A DNA stretch of 35,597 nucleotides from a virus, in IMG/VR virus record IMGVR_UViG_3300035698_001535, positions 1 through 35,597 of that record; one strand, written 5' to 3'. Position 1 is the stretch's first letter, and each line of letters opens with the position of its first letter. The translations under genes were made by a program, and so were the position numbers. Below, piece after piece: positions 1-8,614 of the stretch. The notes below the pieces were generated by a model. The model made no database searches and was not told the DNA's origin. It was given only the letters and a program-made list of their open reading frames with translations.

Positions 1-28
1 ACACATACCAATAAGTGCGGAGGATAAA

Positions 29-343
29 ATGTTAGATTTACAAGTAACAGTTTCAAACGAAGATGGCAGTATCTTATTTGAATGGACTCACCCATCAGTT
101 AATAATGTGCATTTTGAAGATGACGTTGTTGGTTATTTCAAGACTTGCGATAGACTTTGTAAGGGAATGTATATTTTTGAGAATACAAACAATGCTACTA
201 ATTTTAGAATCAGAGCATCAAATGGTCAATGGGAGAATTGGGTAAATGTTGATGTACCTAATCCTATTCCCGATAGTTCTGAACTAAGAAGTCATTTAAT
301 CACAGCACTAAACTCAATAGAAGCTGCATTGGATTTGTTATGA
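29..343 (+). CDS. Hypothetical protein, 104 aa
   Basis: I do not recognise a family. The start follows a strong ribosome site (GGAGG, 6 nt before ATG). The protein is soluble, acidic and Asn/Asp-rich, with alternating hydrophobic residues suggesting beta strands and a helical C-terminus from about residue 80. Its end overlaps the next start by 4 nt, so it belongs to the lysis operon. If the genome is circular it lies just after the tail fibre, so it could be a fibre accessory protein or part of the lysis cassette. Confidence 0.75.
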   Translation: MLDLQVTVSNEDGSILFEWTHPSVNNVHFEDDVVGYFKTCDRLCKGMYIFENTNNATNFRIRASNGQWENWVNVDVPNPIPDSSELRSHLITALNSIEAALDLL

Positions 344-711
344 AGAAATTACTAATAATCGTATTTCTGTTTGGTGGAATCTATGCACAGGATTTGATTC
401 AACCTGTACCTGCAACCAATGTCATTTGGGCAGACTACAATGTCACAGATGTTTCATCTTCAATAAGTGATGCTGAATTGTTCTTGCAAGATATATCAAA
501 TGAAGCGTTAGCCAAAGACGAAAAAAAACCTATGACTTGGGCTACATTTAATGTCACAGATGATTCAATAAGAGTTAGCGAAGCTGAATTGTTCTTGCAG
601 GATATTTCAGACAAGGCGATTGCTAAAGATAAAAAGAGAAAAGAATTTAAAATGGATATGCTGACTATCGCTGTGGTGTATCTAATTATAGATAAATTAT
701 TCATAAAATAA
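340..711 (+). CDS. Exported protein with duplicated repeat and C-terminal TM; spanin-like
   Basis: The 123-aa protein begins with a Sec signal peptide (residues 1-16, cleavage expected after IYA before Gln17). Two related units of about 37 residues follow, each ending in an AELFLQDIS-type helix and a Lys-rich stretch. A hydrophobic segment at about 106-120 is followed by KLFIK. It sits just before a holin candidate and the endolysin. N-terminal export signal plus C-terminal membrane anchor is the topology of a unimolecular spanin, but there is no lipobox Cys, so the assignment is inference. It could instead be an unrelated envelope protein. Confidence 0.7.
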   Translation: MKKLLIIVFLFGGIYAQDLIQPVPATNVIWADYNVTDVSSSISDAELFLQDISNEALAKDEKKPMTWATFNVTDDSIRVSEAELFLQDISDKAIAKDKKRKEFKMDMLTIAVVYLIIDKLFIK

Positions 712-721
712 GGAAAATAAA

Positions 722-973
722 ATGGACTGGATTAAATCAATTCTCGAAGCAGTGTTAGGTTCTAACTTTGCTTGGGGTGTTGTAATCGTATTAATACTTG
801 CAAAGGTATTACCAAATACGACATTACAGAAGTTTTTTAATGGACTTGGAACTGCCTGTACTTTATTTCTATCAAAGAAATGGTCAGGTTGGAAGAAAGT
901 TGAAGTGTGGCTAATAGATGGATTAGCAGTATCAGTTACAGCTTTCATCGAAGGATTACGTTCAGATAACTAA
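722..973 (+). CDS. Putative holin, 83 aa membrane protein
   Basis: A short protein with one clear transmembrane segment (about residues 16-31, FAWGVVIVLILAKVLP) and a second weaker hydrophobic or amphipathic helix near 63-78. The ribosome site is AAGGAAAATAAA. It overlaps the endolysin start by one base, the usual holin-endolysin arrangement. The call rests on size, topology and position, not on a recognised family signature. Confidence 0.6.
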   Translation: MDWIKSILEAVLGSNFAWGVVIVLILAKVLPNTTLQKFFNGLGTACTLFLSKKWSGWKKVEVWLIDGLAVSVTAFIEGLRSDN

Positions 974-1278
974 TGAGTCTGAATGCGCTCCAATTTCGAT
1001 TTACGAAAATGACAGCCTTGCTGATTCAATATGCTGACTTACTTGGTTATACTTTAACCTATGGAGATGCTTACTCTAAAGTCGATTACGGAGCGCACAG
1101 TTATAATTCATATCATTACAAAAGACTTGCAGTAGACTTTAACTTGTTTATAGATGGTGAGTTCCAAACCACCACTGAAGCACATAAAAAGTTGGGTGAA
1201 TTTTGGAAACTAATTGGTGGAAGTTGGGGTGGAATTTGGAATGATGGGAACCACTATAGTTACGGAGAAGGAAAATGA
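973..1278 (+). CDS. Endolysin, M15-type peptidase
   Basis: Expected to cleave peptide cross-links of the host cell wall at the end of infection. The 101-aa protein shows the M15 zinc-peptidase pattern: S46-x-H48, six residues, D55 (HYKRLAVD), then Trp-rich sequence and a C-terminal NH94Y. His48, Asp55 and His94 fit the zinc ligands. It is one compact catalytic domain without a cell-wall-binding domain or signal peptide, so it needs a holin for access. It overlaps its neighbours by 1 and 4 nt. Confidence 0.85.
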   Translation: MSLNALQFRFTKMTALLIQYADLLGYTLTYGDAYSKVDYGAHSYNSYHYKRLAVDFNLFIDGEFQTTTEAHKKLGEFWKLIGGSWGGIWNDGNHYSYGEGK

Positions 1279-1523
1279 ATGCTAAAGATATAGAAGAATT
1301 TAAAGATATGCAAAGAGATGTTAAGGCTTCTACTACGATTCTTTTAAGAATAGATAGAACCTTAAATGGTGATCCTGACGATAGACATGATTTAGGTCTT
1401 GTTGGGGATGTTAGAAATAATGTAAGATGGAAAACTAACGTACAAAGAATGTTGTCTGCACTAGGAGTTGGCGTTGTTACCTTATGGGTTAAAACCCTAT
1501 GGGGATTTGTTACTAAAGGATAA
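1275..1523 (+). CDS. Small membrane protein, holin or XhlA-like candidate
   Basis: An 82-aa protein with a charged, probably coiled-coil N-terminal half and one C-terminal membrane segment (about residues 58-79). The pattern NGDPDDRHDLGLVGDVR followed by a TM anchor resembles small proteins found beside phage endolysins. It overlaps the endolysin gene by 4 nt. It could be a second holin, an antiholin or a membrane anchor for the endolysin. Confidence 0.65.
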   Translation: MNAKDIEEFKDMQRDVKASTTILLRIDRTLNGDPDDRHDLGLVGDVRNNVRWKTNVQRMLSALGVGVVTLWVKTLWGFVTKG

Positions 1524-1526
1524 AAT

Positions 1527-1955
1527 ATGACAGAAGAAAAGAAACCGAGAGGTAGACCAAGAAAGTATACAAAAGGTAATCATCCTAATACCTTAAAAGC
1601 TACTGAACCGTATCGTTTTAAAAAAGGTCACGTTCAGAATCCTAAAGGTAGAGAAATAAAAAATCCTAAGAAACCATCTATGGATTCTATTGTAAATAAA
1701 ATCGGTAATGAGAAAATTAGGATACAGGTTGATGGTGTTAAATATACTATAACTAAGTTTGAAAAGTTAGTTAGAAATTTATTTAAAGATGCGATTGAAG
1801 GTAAACCTACTGCACAAAAAGAATTAGTTGAAAGAGTTTGGGGTAAATCTCCTACTTCGTTGGATGTTAATATAACAGAACGGAAAGAGTACAAAGGTAA
1901 AGATGCTAAAAAATATGTTGAGGAAGCACTAGCAAAGGACTACGCTAAAGCATAA
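1527..1955 (+). CDS. Terminase small-subunit-like protein (DUF5681-like)
   Basis: 142 aa, very basic at the N-terminus, with an AT-hook-like RGRPRKY near residues 8-14 and the signature FKKGHVQNPKGR near 31-42, which is typical of DUF5681 proteins encoded next to large terminases. The C-terminal part is helical and charged. It abuts the large terminase (TAA directly followed by ATG). The likely role is recognition of phage DNA and handing it to the packaging motor; the DNA-binding role is inferred from charge, motif and position. Confidence 0.75.
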   Translation: MTEEKKPRGRPRKYTKGNHPNTLKATEPYRFKKGHVQNPKGREIKNPKKPSMDSIVNKIGNEKIRIQVDGVKYTITKFEKLVRNLFKDAIEGKPTAQKELVERVWGKSPTSLDVNITERKEYKGKDAKKYVEEALAKDYAKA

Positions 1956-3455
1956 ATGAAAAAACTCTACCCAAAAGAAATGCACAGCAATTATGACTTC
2001 AGAGCAGGAGTTCTATCCAATGTTTCAAAGGATAAAGAATTTGAATCTGCTATTTATGATATGTGCAAAAAGGACTGCCTATTTTGGCTGAACACTTTTG
2101 GTTGGGTTTACGAGCCTCGTAAAGAACAATATACTAAATTGGGTTACGAAGGACCACATCTTTTATTCTTAACTTGGCCATATCAAGATGACTTTGTTAA
2201 ATGGTTAGTTAAGAAAATCACATTAGGACAGGATGGACTCTTAGAGAAATCTAGGGATATGGGTGCATCTTGGTTAGTCTTAGCTGTATATTTATGGTTT
2301 TGGTTATTTGGTGGTCCGGGCAATGACTTTATCGTAGGTTCTCGTAAAGAAGAATTTGTAGATAAGTCAGGTGTTATGGATGCTCTATTCCCTAAAATAA
2401 GATATTTACTCTATAGACAGCCTAAATTCTTAATGCCTATCGGATTCAATAAGAGAAAACATGATACCTTTATGCGTTTGATTAACCCGGAAACAGGTTC
2501 ATTCATAAAAGGTGAAGCTAATAATAAGAATTTCGGTACGGGCGGGAGGTATAAAAGTTCCTTAATGGATGAATTTGCCAAATGGGATTTTACAGATGAA
2601 CAAGCATGGCAAAGTCTTTCAGATGCTACCCCATCTCGCATCGCAGTATCATCAGCTAAAGGGACTACTAATCATTTTTATAGAATCAGAAGTGGTGAAG
2701 CAGGTTCAGGGATAGAAGTCTATACTTTGATATGGAAACTACACCCTTTAAAAGACCAAGAATGGTACGAGAAGGAGCGTAAACGGAGAACGACAGAGGA
2801 TTTAGCAGCAGAGGTAGACATTGACTATACAGCCTCGATTAGAAGCCCTGCGTACCTATTTAAACGTTCACTTCACGTTATGGAAGTTCCTTACAACAAG
2901 CATTGGCCTATCGAAATGACTTGTGACTTCAATGTCAATCCGATGTGTTGGGCTTTAGCACATGACAGAGAGGGAATAAGTTTATATTTTGATGAACTTG
3001 TTATAAAACATAAAACAACTACATCAAAGACTATTGAAAAATTTTGTAACACATACAAGAATCATGCTGAAAAAAAACTATATGTCTATGGTGATGCTTC
3101 CGGTGGGTATGGAGATACTAAATCTAAAGAATCAGATTATGACATCATTAAAGACATAGCTAGGCATCATGGTTGGGAAGTTGTTATGCAAGTTCCCAAA
3201 AGAAATCCATCAATAAGAGACAGGTTAAATGCCACAAATAAAAGATTCCAGAATCCTGAAGATGAATGGAAACCTCAGATAAAGATAGATCCTAAATGTA
3301 AGATGGTTATTCAATCTTGCGAACAGACACAATCTAAGGATGCAGGTATTGACAAATCGCAGAACATAGAACACATGAGCGATGCAGTAGGTTATAGGGA
3401 AGTCTATAAATACCCCGCAAGAAAACAAAACATAGGTGAGATTAATCTATACTAG
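1956..3455 (+). CDS. terL: Terminase large subunit
   Basis: ATP-driven packaging motor and headful or site-specific nuclease. The 499-aa protein has a terminase-type Walker A (KSRDMGASW, residues 98-106), a Walker B with catalytic Glu (SLMDE, ending Glu206) and an RNase H-like nuclease domain with acidic residues at Asp324 (CDFN), Asp380 (YGDASGG) and Asp476 (EHMSDAVGY). The length is normal for the family. It is followed by the portal gene after 8 nt. Confidence 0.95.
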   Translation: MKKLYPKEMHSNYDFRAGVLSNVSKDKEFESAIYDMCKKDCLFWLNTFGWVYEPRKEQYTKLGYEGPHLLFLTWPYQDDFVKWLVKKITLGQDGLLEKSRDMGASWLVLAVYLWFWLFGGPGNDFIVGSRKEEFVDKSGVMDALFPKIRYLLYRQPKFLMPIGFNKRKHDTFMRLINPETGSFIKGEANNKNFGTGGRYKSSLMDEFAKWDFTDEQAWQSLSDATPSRIAVSSAKGTTNHFYRIRSGEAGSGIEVYTLIWKLHPLKDQEWYEKERKRRTTEDLAAEVDIDYTASIRSPAYLFKRSLHVMEVPYNKHWPIEMTCDFNVNPMCWALAHDREGISLYFDELVIKHKTTTSKTIEKFCNTYKNHAEKKLYVYGDASGGYGDTKSKESDYDIIKDIARHHGWEVVMQVPKRNPSIRDRLNATNKRFQNPEDEWKPQIKIDPKCKMVIQSCEQTQSKDAGIDKSQNIEHMSDAVGYREVYKYPARKQNIGEINLY

Positions 3456-3463
3456 GAAAAAAT

Positions 3464-4846
3464 ATGGATAAAATAACAGATTTAATCAAAGGAAGTCGAA
3501 TAGCGTTTCAACAAATGGAAAAGGATAGTTGGATTCTCAGCAGAGATATTGCTCTCGACTATCTTCATGCTAGGACAAAAAAGTACACCACAGCAGTAAA
3601 GTATTACAAAGAATTTATCAAAAAGAAAGTTCCACCTGATAATAACAATGTAACAAAAAGAGTTATAGATAGAACAAGTTTAGTTTATATGCAACCACCA
3701 TATAGAGAGATAGGCAAAGATAGTCAAAAAGAAATCAGAAAAGAGTACGAAGAACTTACTAAAGGTAAAGATGGTAGGATGCACAAAGCTGAGAAGTATA
3801 CCAATCTTTTAAACCTTATTGCTCTCCACCCTGCACCTAGAAATGGTCAGTTAGAGTATGACATTATAACAGATTTTGAACCTCACTTTGATGACGATGA
3901 CCCGATGACTCCAATAGGTATTTCGTATCCACTTCATGTAAGTTCTGAAGTTAAGAATACAGACCCTATCAAATGGGCATATTGGGATAAAGAAATTCAT
4001 GTTATTTACGATGCTGCAACCAATAAAACAATTAGTGTTGTTGATAACAAATATGACCTTCTACCATTCTTGTTTATTTTTACCGATAAACCTGAAACCT
4101 TTTTTATGGATGTAGACCCTGCTAATGATTTAGTTGATATGAATTTAGTGGTCAATGTTTTAGGAACTGATGCTACTTTAAATATGAGATACGGTGCGCA
4201 TGGTCAATACTACGGTACAGGATTTAGAGAAGAAACTAAAATTAAACTAGAAATTGGTAGTGATAAAATGTGGACATTACCTGATGGTGCTTCAGCAGGA
4301 GTGTTGAACCCTGCAGATATGTTTGATTCAATGAGTGGAGGAATCAAAGATAAAATCAGAGTAGTAACAAATAACTATCATCTACCTCAAGGATTCATTG
4401 AGGGTGATCAAGCACAGCCTGAAAGTGGTACTGCTTTGCGCATTAGGAATCAAGAATTAACTGATGAACGAATTGGTGACATAAAACGGTGGAGGTTGAT
4501 TGAAAAAGAATTATATAAAATCGAAAAGGTTATTGTCAAAGTTGAATTTAAAAAGGCTCTCCCCGACTTATTCGCAATCGACTATAGGGAGCAGGAACAG
4601 ATACTCACACCTGAAGAATCAATCGAAAAGGATGAGTGGGATTTGGCTCACAATCAAACGACTGAAGCTAAAATTCTACTTAGAGATGATCCTGATAAGT
4701 ACAAGACACTCGCAGAAGCGGAAGCTGAAATCAAGAAGAATAAAGACCAAAATGCTGTCAAGGGTGAAGAAGATAAAAGTGTTTCTGAAAGACTGTTTCC
4801 AAAGGTAGAACCTGTACCACAACCTGCACCTAAACCTGCACTATAA
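3464..4846 (+). CDS. Portal protein (SPP1 gp6-like)
   Basis: 460 aa. It should form the dodecameric portal ring at the unique capsid vertex through which DNA enters and leaves. The N-terminal region with NVTKRVIDRTSLVYMQPP, the central beta region with a conserved YDLLPFLFIFTDKPE and the later clip/stem region followed by QPESGTALRIRNQEL fit SPP1 gp6-type portals. The C-terminal tail is Pro-rich (PVPQPAPKPAL). Position after terL supports the call. Confidence 0.9.
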   Translation: MDKITDLIKGSRIAFQQMEKDSWILSRDIALDYLHARTKKYTTAVKYYKEFIKKKVPPDNNNVTKRVIDRTSLVYMQPPYREIGKDSQKEIRKEYEELTKGKDGRMHKAEKYTNLLNLIALHPAPRNGQLEYDIITDFEPHFDDDDPMTPIGISYPLHVSSEVKNTDPIKWAYWDKEIHVIYDAATNKTISVVDNKYDLLPFLFIFTDKPETFFMDVDPANDLVDMNLVVNVLGTDATLNMRYGAHGQYYGTGFREETKIKLEIGSDKMWTLPDGASAGVLNPADMFDSMSGGIKDKIRVVTNNYHLPQGFIEGDQAQPESGTALRIRNQELTDERIGDIKRWRLIEKELYKIEKVIVKVEFKKALPDLFAIDYREQEQILTPEESIEKDEWDLAHNQTTEAKILLRDDPDKYKTLAEAEAEIKKNKDQNAVKGEEDKSVSERLFPKVEPVPQPAPKPAL

Positions 4847-4859
4847 ATGATTGACACTA

Positions 4860-4970
4860 ATGGGTTACTACCCCTATAACGAAAAATATAATGAACATAA
4901 AAAAAAGAATGAACAGATGGTAAAATATAAAAACAGCTCAAATTATATTTTATTAAAGATCAAGTTATGA
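4860..4970 (+). CDS. Small ORF between portal and gpF-like gene, 36 aa
   Basis: A short, basic, Lys/Asn/Tyr-rich peptide beginning MGYYPYNEKYNEHKKKNEQ. Its stop overlaps the start of the next small ORF in an ATGA junction, and that one overlaps the gpF-like gene in a TAATG junction. The chained overlaps are the main evidence that it is translated. No clear ribosome site precedes it, so it may depend on coupling to portal translation. Function unknown. Confidence 0.45.
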   Translation: MGYYPYNEKYNEHKKKNEQMVKYKNSSNYILLKIKL

Positions 4971-5059
4971 CAAAAATGACCTACAATGGAAATACCTTGA
5001 GCCACAAAAGGGATAATATGCTAGTTAAAACCGTCATTAATGGGATAATATCGAGTTAA
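4967..5059 (+). CDS. Small ORF coupled to gpF-like gene, 30 aa
   Basis: A 30-residue basic/polar peptide starting MTKMTYNGNTLSHKRDN. It overlaps the preceding small ORF by ATGA and the following minor capsid gene by TAATG. Its best-supported role is translational coupling across an otherwise empty 212-bp gap; whether the peptide itself does anything cannot be judged. Confidence 0.4.
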   Translation: MTKMTYNGNTLSHKRDNMLVKTVINGIISS

Positions 5060-5781
5060 TGATAGATACCACCCCATTTGAAGTTGAGTTAAAACTCGTA
5101 GAAGCTAGATTCTTAGCAGAGGTTGATGGTCTTTTGAAAAGACTAGGATCTCTGTCTAAAGAGGAAAAATTAATTCTATTAAGAGAAATAGACTTCTTAG
5201 AAAGACTTAATACAAATGGGATTAATAAGGTTGTAAGTGGGATGTCAGCTTCTATGACTAAAGAAATAAAGTCATTAAGAAAACTATATTCTGCTGAGGG
5301 ATTAATCGTTACTTCAACCCTTACCCCATTGACTGCTTTAGTCCAAGAGGATTTAACCTTATTTATGAGTCAATACACAGGGTATTCTTCTGCTATTAAG
5401 CAGAATGTTATACAAGGAGTTGTAGCGGGAACACCTAATAATGTTTTAGCTAAACAACTGACTGCATTGACTGTTGGTAATCTTTCAGGTAGAGATGCAA
5501 GTTTTTTAATGGAAGAAACTTTCTCAAGATTTGATGGTGCTATTAAAGCTGATGCTTTTGCAGGTAAGGAAAAAATTGCAAGATGGGAATATGTTGGCGA
5601 TTATGATGAAAAGAATAGGGATGCGTGTAGAGCAGTTTTAGATCAAGGAGGTACTTGGACTATAGATGAAATCAATAATGGAGATGCACACCCCGGAGTA
5701 GATTTTGTTAGTCGTGGTGGATTTAACTGTAGGCACACTTGGGAGTTAGCAGACGAACAACCTGATGGAACTTATGAATAA
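5059..5781 (+). CDS. Head morphogenesis / minor capsid protein (Mu gpF-like)
   Basis: 240 aa. The C-terminal domain has the gpF/SPP1 gp7 pattern: WEYVGDYDEKNRDACRAVLDQ near residues 175-195, HPGVDF, then RGGFNCRHTW near 219-228, with the paired Cys and His typical of this putative metal-binding module. The N-terminal two thirds are helical. Proteins of this family sit next to the portal and associate with it inside the procapsid. The start is TAATG-coupled to the upstream small ORF. Confidence 0.85.
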   Translation: MIDTTPFEVELKLVEARFLAEVDGLLKRLGSLSKEEKLILLREIDFLERLNTNGINKVVSGMSASMTKEIKSLRKLYSAEGLIVTSTLTPLTALVQEDLTLFMSQYTGYSSAIKQNVIQGVVAGTPNNVLAKQLTALTVGNLSGRDASFLMEETFSRFDGAIKADAFAGKEKIARWEYVGDYDEKNRDACRAVLDQGGTWTIDEINNGDAHPGVDFVSRGGFNCRHTWELADEQPDGTYE

Positions 5782-5938
5782 AAAAGAAATAGAGATAAAT
5801 GGAACTGTTTATAAAATTCCTGAGATAGTTCTCAAGGAAATGAAAAAGATGGAAAGAGAAAACAAAGAATATTTTGAATTTACAGAGGAACTTAAACTGT
5901 ATATTTACAATTACTTGGGTACTAACGCAAAAGCCTAA
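5774..5938 (+). CDS. Small charged protein, 54 aa
   Basis: Begins MNKKEIEINGTVYKIPEIV and is rich in Lys and Glu, mostly helical. It overlaps the gpF-like gene by 8 nt and is joined to the next gene by TAATG at 5936-5940, so coding is likely. I recognise no family. Confidence 0.6.
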   Translation: MNKKEIEINGTVYKIPEIVLKEMKKMERENKEYFEFTEELKLYIYNYLGTNAKA

Positions 5939-6414
5939 TGCCTGTAATTTCAAAGAAATCAGTAATTGGACTTAAGGGATTACCTCAAATTTTGCCTGAA
6001 CAATGGAAGAAAATAGGGATTGGTTTGATAGGTAGGATAAGAAAAGACTGTCAAAAAGGATATAGTCAAGATGGTAATAAACCTCATTTTGAAGAATACT
6101 CCGAAAAATATGCTCAAAAAAAGAGAGGGGGCTATGCTATTAAAAAGAGGGCTATAAGCACTCAAACTAATCCACCAAATTTAAAACTAACGGGTAAGAT
6201 GTTAAAAACCATGTGGGTTAAAAGACCTACTCGCTCAGGATTTATTCTACAATATAAAGAGGGTCAGAAGGTTTTATACAACAGAGATAAAGATGGTAGA
6301 GATATATTTGATTTAAACATTGCTAATTGGAAATTCTTAACTGATGAGGTTATGAAAGTATTCCATAAGAATGCAAAAATGTTAAAAAGTATTAAAATAA
6401 AGATAGGAAAGTAA
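5938..6414 (+). CDS. Putative virion morphogenesis / tail-completion protein, 158 aa
   Basis: A basic protein containing LKLTGKMLKTMWV near residues 80-92 and a later beta-rich part. The 'L-TG-M' segment resembles phage virion morphogenesis and HK97 gp10-like proteins, which often lie in head modules. The start is translationally coupled to the preceding ORF. The repeated promoter begins right at its stop codon, so it ends a transcription unit. The family call is tentative. Confidence 0.6.
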   Translation: MPVISKKSVIGLKGLPQILPEQWKKIGIGLIGRIRKDCQKGYSQDGNKPHFEEYSEKYAQKKRGGYAIKKRAISTQTNPPNLKLTGKMLKTMWVKRPTRSGFILQYKEGQKVLYNRDKDGRDIFDLNIANWKFLTDEVMKVFHKNAKMLKSIKIKIGK

Positions 6415-6461
6415 CAAAAGATACTTTATCACTTGCTATTGTGGTAAATGTTTCGTATGAT
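6408..6461 (+). promoter_or_regulatory. Repeated phage promoter, copy 1 (before scaffold/capsid genes)
   Basis: A -35 box TTGCTA (6433-6438), a 17-bp spacer beginning TTGTGGT and a -10 box TATGAT (6456-6461). ATACTT begins exactly 12 nt before the -35 box. A gap-free block of more than 50 bp, including the upstream GTAACAAAAG, recurs at 18856-18909, and a third copy of the core is at 24269-24309. Transcription would start near 6468, about 40 nt before the scaffold gene. Confidence 0.75.
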
Positions 6462-6506
6462 ACATTTTGAAAGTTTTTATAAGGCAACCAAAAGGAGCAT
6501 ACTCAG

Positions 6507-7100
6507 ATGAGTAAAGAAGCGATCTCTAAAATTAGAGAAGCACTAGGGGAGGATTCCTCTAAAGTAGAATCAATGTTGGTAGAAATCAACAGCGATTATA
6601 GCGAGTTTCAACGTAAACTAGATGATCAGCAAGAAACGATTAAAAGCGTTAATACTGAATCTAAAGGTCGTAAACTCGAAATTCGTGAGTTAAAAAGCAA
6701 TCTTGATGATGAAAAAGAGAAGATAGAAAAACTCGAAGGACAGGATAAGTCTGCAGAGTTAAAGGACTTAACTGAAAAGTTGAAAGTCTTTACGGATACT
6801 GAAACGGAACAAATCAAGACTAAGGCTAAAGGATTCATTGACAAATACGACAAACTCAAAGTCCATGCAGATTTTGATTCTTGCAAAGGCAAGTTCAAAC
6901 TGCCCGTTGAGAAAGACGGAAAATTGGATTGGAGTGAGGTGGATGTTAATGATGTAGCTAAGAATGCTGATGGACTCACAGAATATATAGGTATAGGGAA
7001 ATTTGGTGAAGCCGACCCTGGTTCTGAAGATAGAAACAAGGGTGGTGGATCTCCAACAGGTAAAGAACCTGAGAATCCCTATAAAGGACAATTTCATTAA
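6507..7100 (+). CDS. Capsid scaffolding protein
   Basis: 197 aa, highly charged. A long coiled coil occupies about residues 15-110, followed by a more polar C-terminal part rich in Gly, Pro and Glu. Size, composition and position directly before the major capsid gene are those of phage scaffolds, which guide procapsid assembly and leave afterwards. It has a good ribosome site (AAAGGAGC) and is first behind promoter copy 1. Confidence 0.85.
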   Translation: MSKEAISKIREALGEDSSKVESMLVEINSDYSEFQRKLDDQQETIKSVNTESKGRKLEIRELKSNLDDEKEKIEKLEGQDKSAELKDLTEKLKVFTDTETEQIKTKAKGFIDKYDKLKVHADFDSCKGKFKLPVEKDGKLDWSEVDVNDVAKNADGLTEYIGIGKFGEADPGSEDRNKGGGSPTGKEPENPYKGQFH

Positions 7101-7121
7101 TAAAATTTAAAGGCTAAAATT

Positions 7122-8099
7122 ATGGCACAGATGACACTTCGTGCTTTGGCTGTTAAGCAAGGTTGGGCAAATGCCCCATCTATTGACTCTTTGACTGTAA
7201 AGTCGGGGTTGCTAACCGCAGGGGGAGCGATAGCTGCTTCCCATTTGTATAAGCACAAACATAAAAGACTAGACGCTTTACCTGCTCTCACATGGAGAGA
7301 TGCCGGTGGATCGCAAGGTAATGTGACCACTAATTCAAATCTGTTTGAAACACAGTTGAAGATAGTTGGTGGCTTACAATCGGAACCTGCCGATATTACT
7401 ACAGATTGGCCGGGTGGAGCAGATGCTTATTTCGCAGAACAAAAACCTTCATGGCAAGAGGCTTTCGGGCAAGCTGCTTCAGTTGGTTTAATCTACGGAA
7501 CTGACTCTACTCATGGTGATGCAAAAGCACCTGTAGGTATACATCAATACGCTGTTGCTGCAGATAACACGATACAAAATTCACAAGCAGGTGATACAGG
7601 TTCAACGACTAGTATCATAGCGATTAAATTCAGACCGGGCATTGATGGTTGTGGTATTCTTTATGATCCACAAGTAACTGCTGCGGGGAATTTAATGACT
7701 TCAGAAGTACTTAATGGCGGTAACAAAGTAGCCATGACGATAAGTACGACTGGACCAACTGCACAGCTTGTTTATCAAGTAGAACACACTGGTAAATTAG
7801 CATTTTTAACAACTTCAACAAAAGACATCGCAATCTATAATAGGATTCAAGACGCTTCAAGCGAAAGACCTACTGCTGCAAAGATGGATGAATTGATTGA
7901 TGCTGTTGAATTTGACGAGAGAACGGTTCTGTTTATGAACTCTACGACTCGTAGAATGTTAAACTTACTAAACGATTCAAAATTGAATACAACTCCAATC
8001 ACGACTGATTACTACAGTTTTCAGACTTCTTGGAATGGTGTACCAATTATGATTGATAACAATATTTTATCAACCGAAGCTAATACATTGTGGACCTAG
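7122..8099 (+). CDS. Major capsid protein (HK97-type fold expected)
   Basis: 325 aa. The N-terminal arm MAQMTLRALA is followed by a region with LPALTWRDAGGSQGN near residues 53-67, an internal Gly/Thr-rich beta region, and a C-terminal NGVPIMIDNNI with TEAN just before the end, the typical P-domain/A-domain ending of HK97-type coat proteins. It lies between scaffold and a probable decoration protein. The fold is expected from family resemblance, not shown here. Confidence 0.9.
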   Translation: MAQMTLRALAVKQGWANAPSIDSLTVKSGLLTAGGAIAASHLYKHKHKRLDALPALTWRDAGGSQGNVTTNSNLFETQLKIVGGLQSEPADITTDWPGGADAYFAEQKPSWQEAFGQAASVGLIYGTDSTHGDAKAPVGIHQYAVAADNTIQNSQAGDTGSTTSIIAIKFRPGIDGCGILYDPQVTAAGNLMTSEVLNGGNKVAMTISTTGPTAQLVYQVEHTGKLAFLTTSTKDIAIYNRIQDASSERPTAAKMDELIDAVEFDERTVLFMNSTTRRMLNLLNDSKLNTTPITTDYYSFQTSWNGVPIMIDNNILSTEANTLWT

Positions 8100-8108
8100 G
8101 AGGTAATC

Positions 8109-8600
8109 ATGGCAAAAAGATATGGTAAAAATATAGTTGATGTAATGTTAAGCGATGCTCAAACATTACCCTCAAGTTCAGGTGCTGAAGATTCAACTAA
8201 CATGGCTTATGTTGGTGGACCAACAGGTGGAAAACTGCGTTTAGCAATATACGCTAGTTCGGCAATAGCGATTGCTGATGCACAGAGTTTCATAATTGAA
8301 CTTCAAACTTACTCTGCTGATACTGCTGCAAGTGCTATCTCGCCCTTCTCTAATGTGAATGGTGGGGCACAGGCTCCCGGTGGAAGTGGAACATCTCACG
8401 ATGTTGCTCATTTCTATCCGTTTCACATGAGTAATACTGAAGGTGCGGTTGCATTTAGTGCAGGTGATTTGATAGTTGATTTTGGACTACCGGAGGCTAA
8501 TATGGCTCTGTTAGGACATGACTATGTTCAACTTGTTTATAATGTAACGGCAAATGAAGGTTCTGAAACCGTAGATGCTTTCGTCTACGATGCCGGATAA
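8109..8600 (+). CDS. Probable capsid decoration or accessory head protein
   Basis: 163 aa, Ala/Ser/Gly-rich and apparently all-beta, with few Lys or Arg. It starts 9 nt after the capsid stop with an AGGAGGT ribosome site, implying high expression. Composition and location match head decoration proteins that stabilise the expanded capsid. I see no specific family motif; a second coat-like protein is an alternative. Confidence 0.65.
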   Translation: MAKRYGKNIVDVMLSDAQTLPSSSGAEDSTNMAYVGGPTGGKLRLAIYASSAIAIADAQSFIIELQTYSADTAASAISPFSNVNGGAQAPGGSGTSHDVAHFYPFHMSNTEGAVAFSAGDLIVDFGLPEANMALLGHDYVQLVYNVTANEGSETVDAFVYDAG

Positions 8601-8614
8601 ATAGATCGAAACTT

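Noticed and set aside
697-948. Minus-strand frame opposite the holin candidate
   Set aside because: The + strand frame has neighbours on both sides with tight overlaps; the minus frame is isolated.
4500-4808. 102-codon frame inside the portal gene
   Set aside because: Lies wholly within a well-supported portal frame; Lys/Arg/Ser-rich composition is typical of a shadow frame.
6626-7097. Two long minus-strand frames opposite the scaffold gene
   Set aside because: Caused by the codon pattern of a Lys/Glu/Asp-rich coiled-coil gene on the other strand; Ser/Phe-rich products with no ribosome sites.
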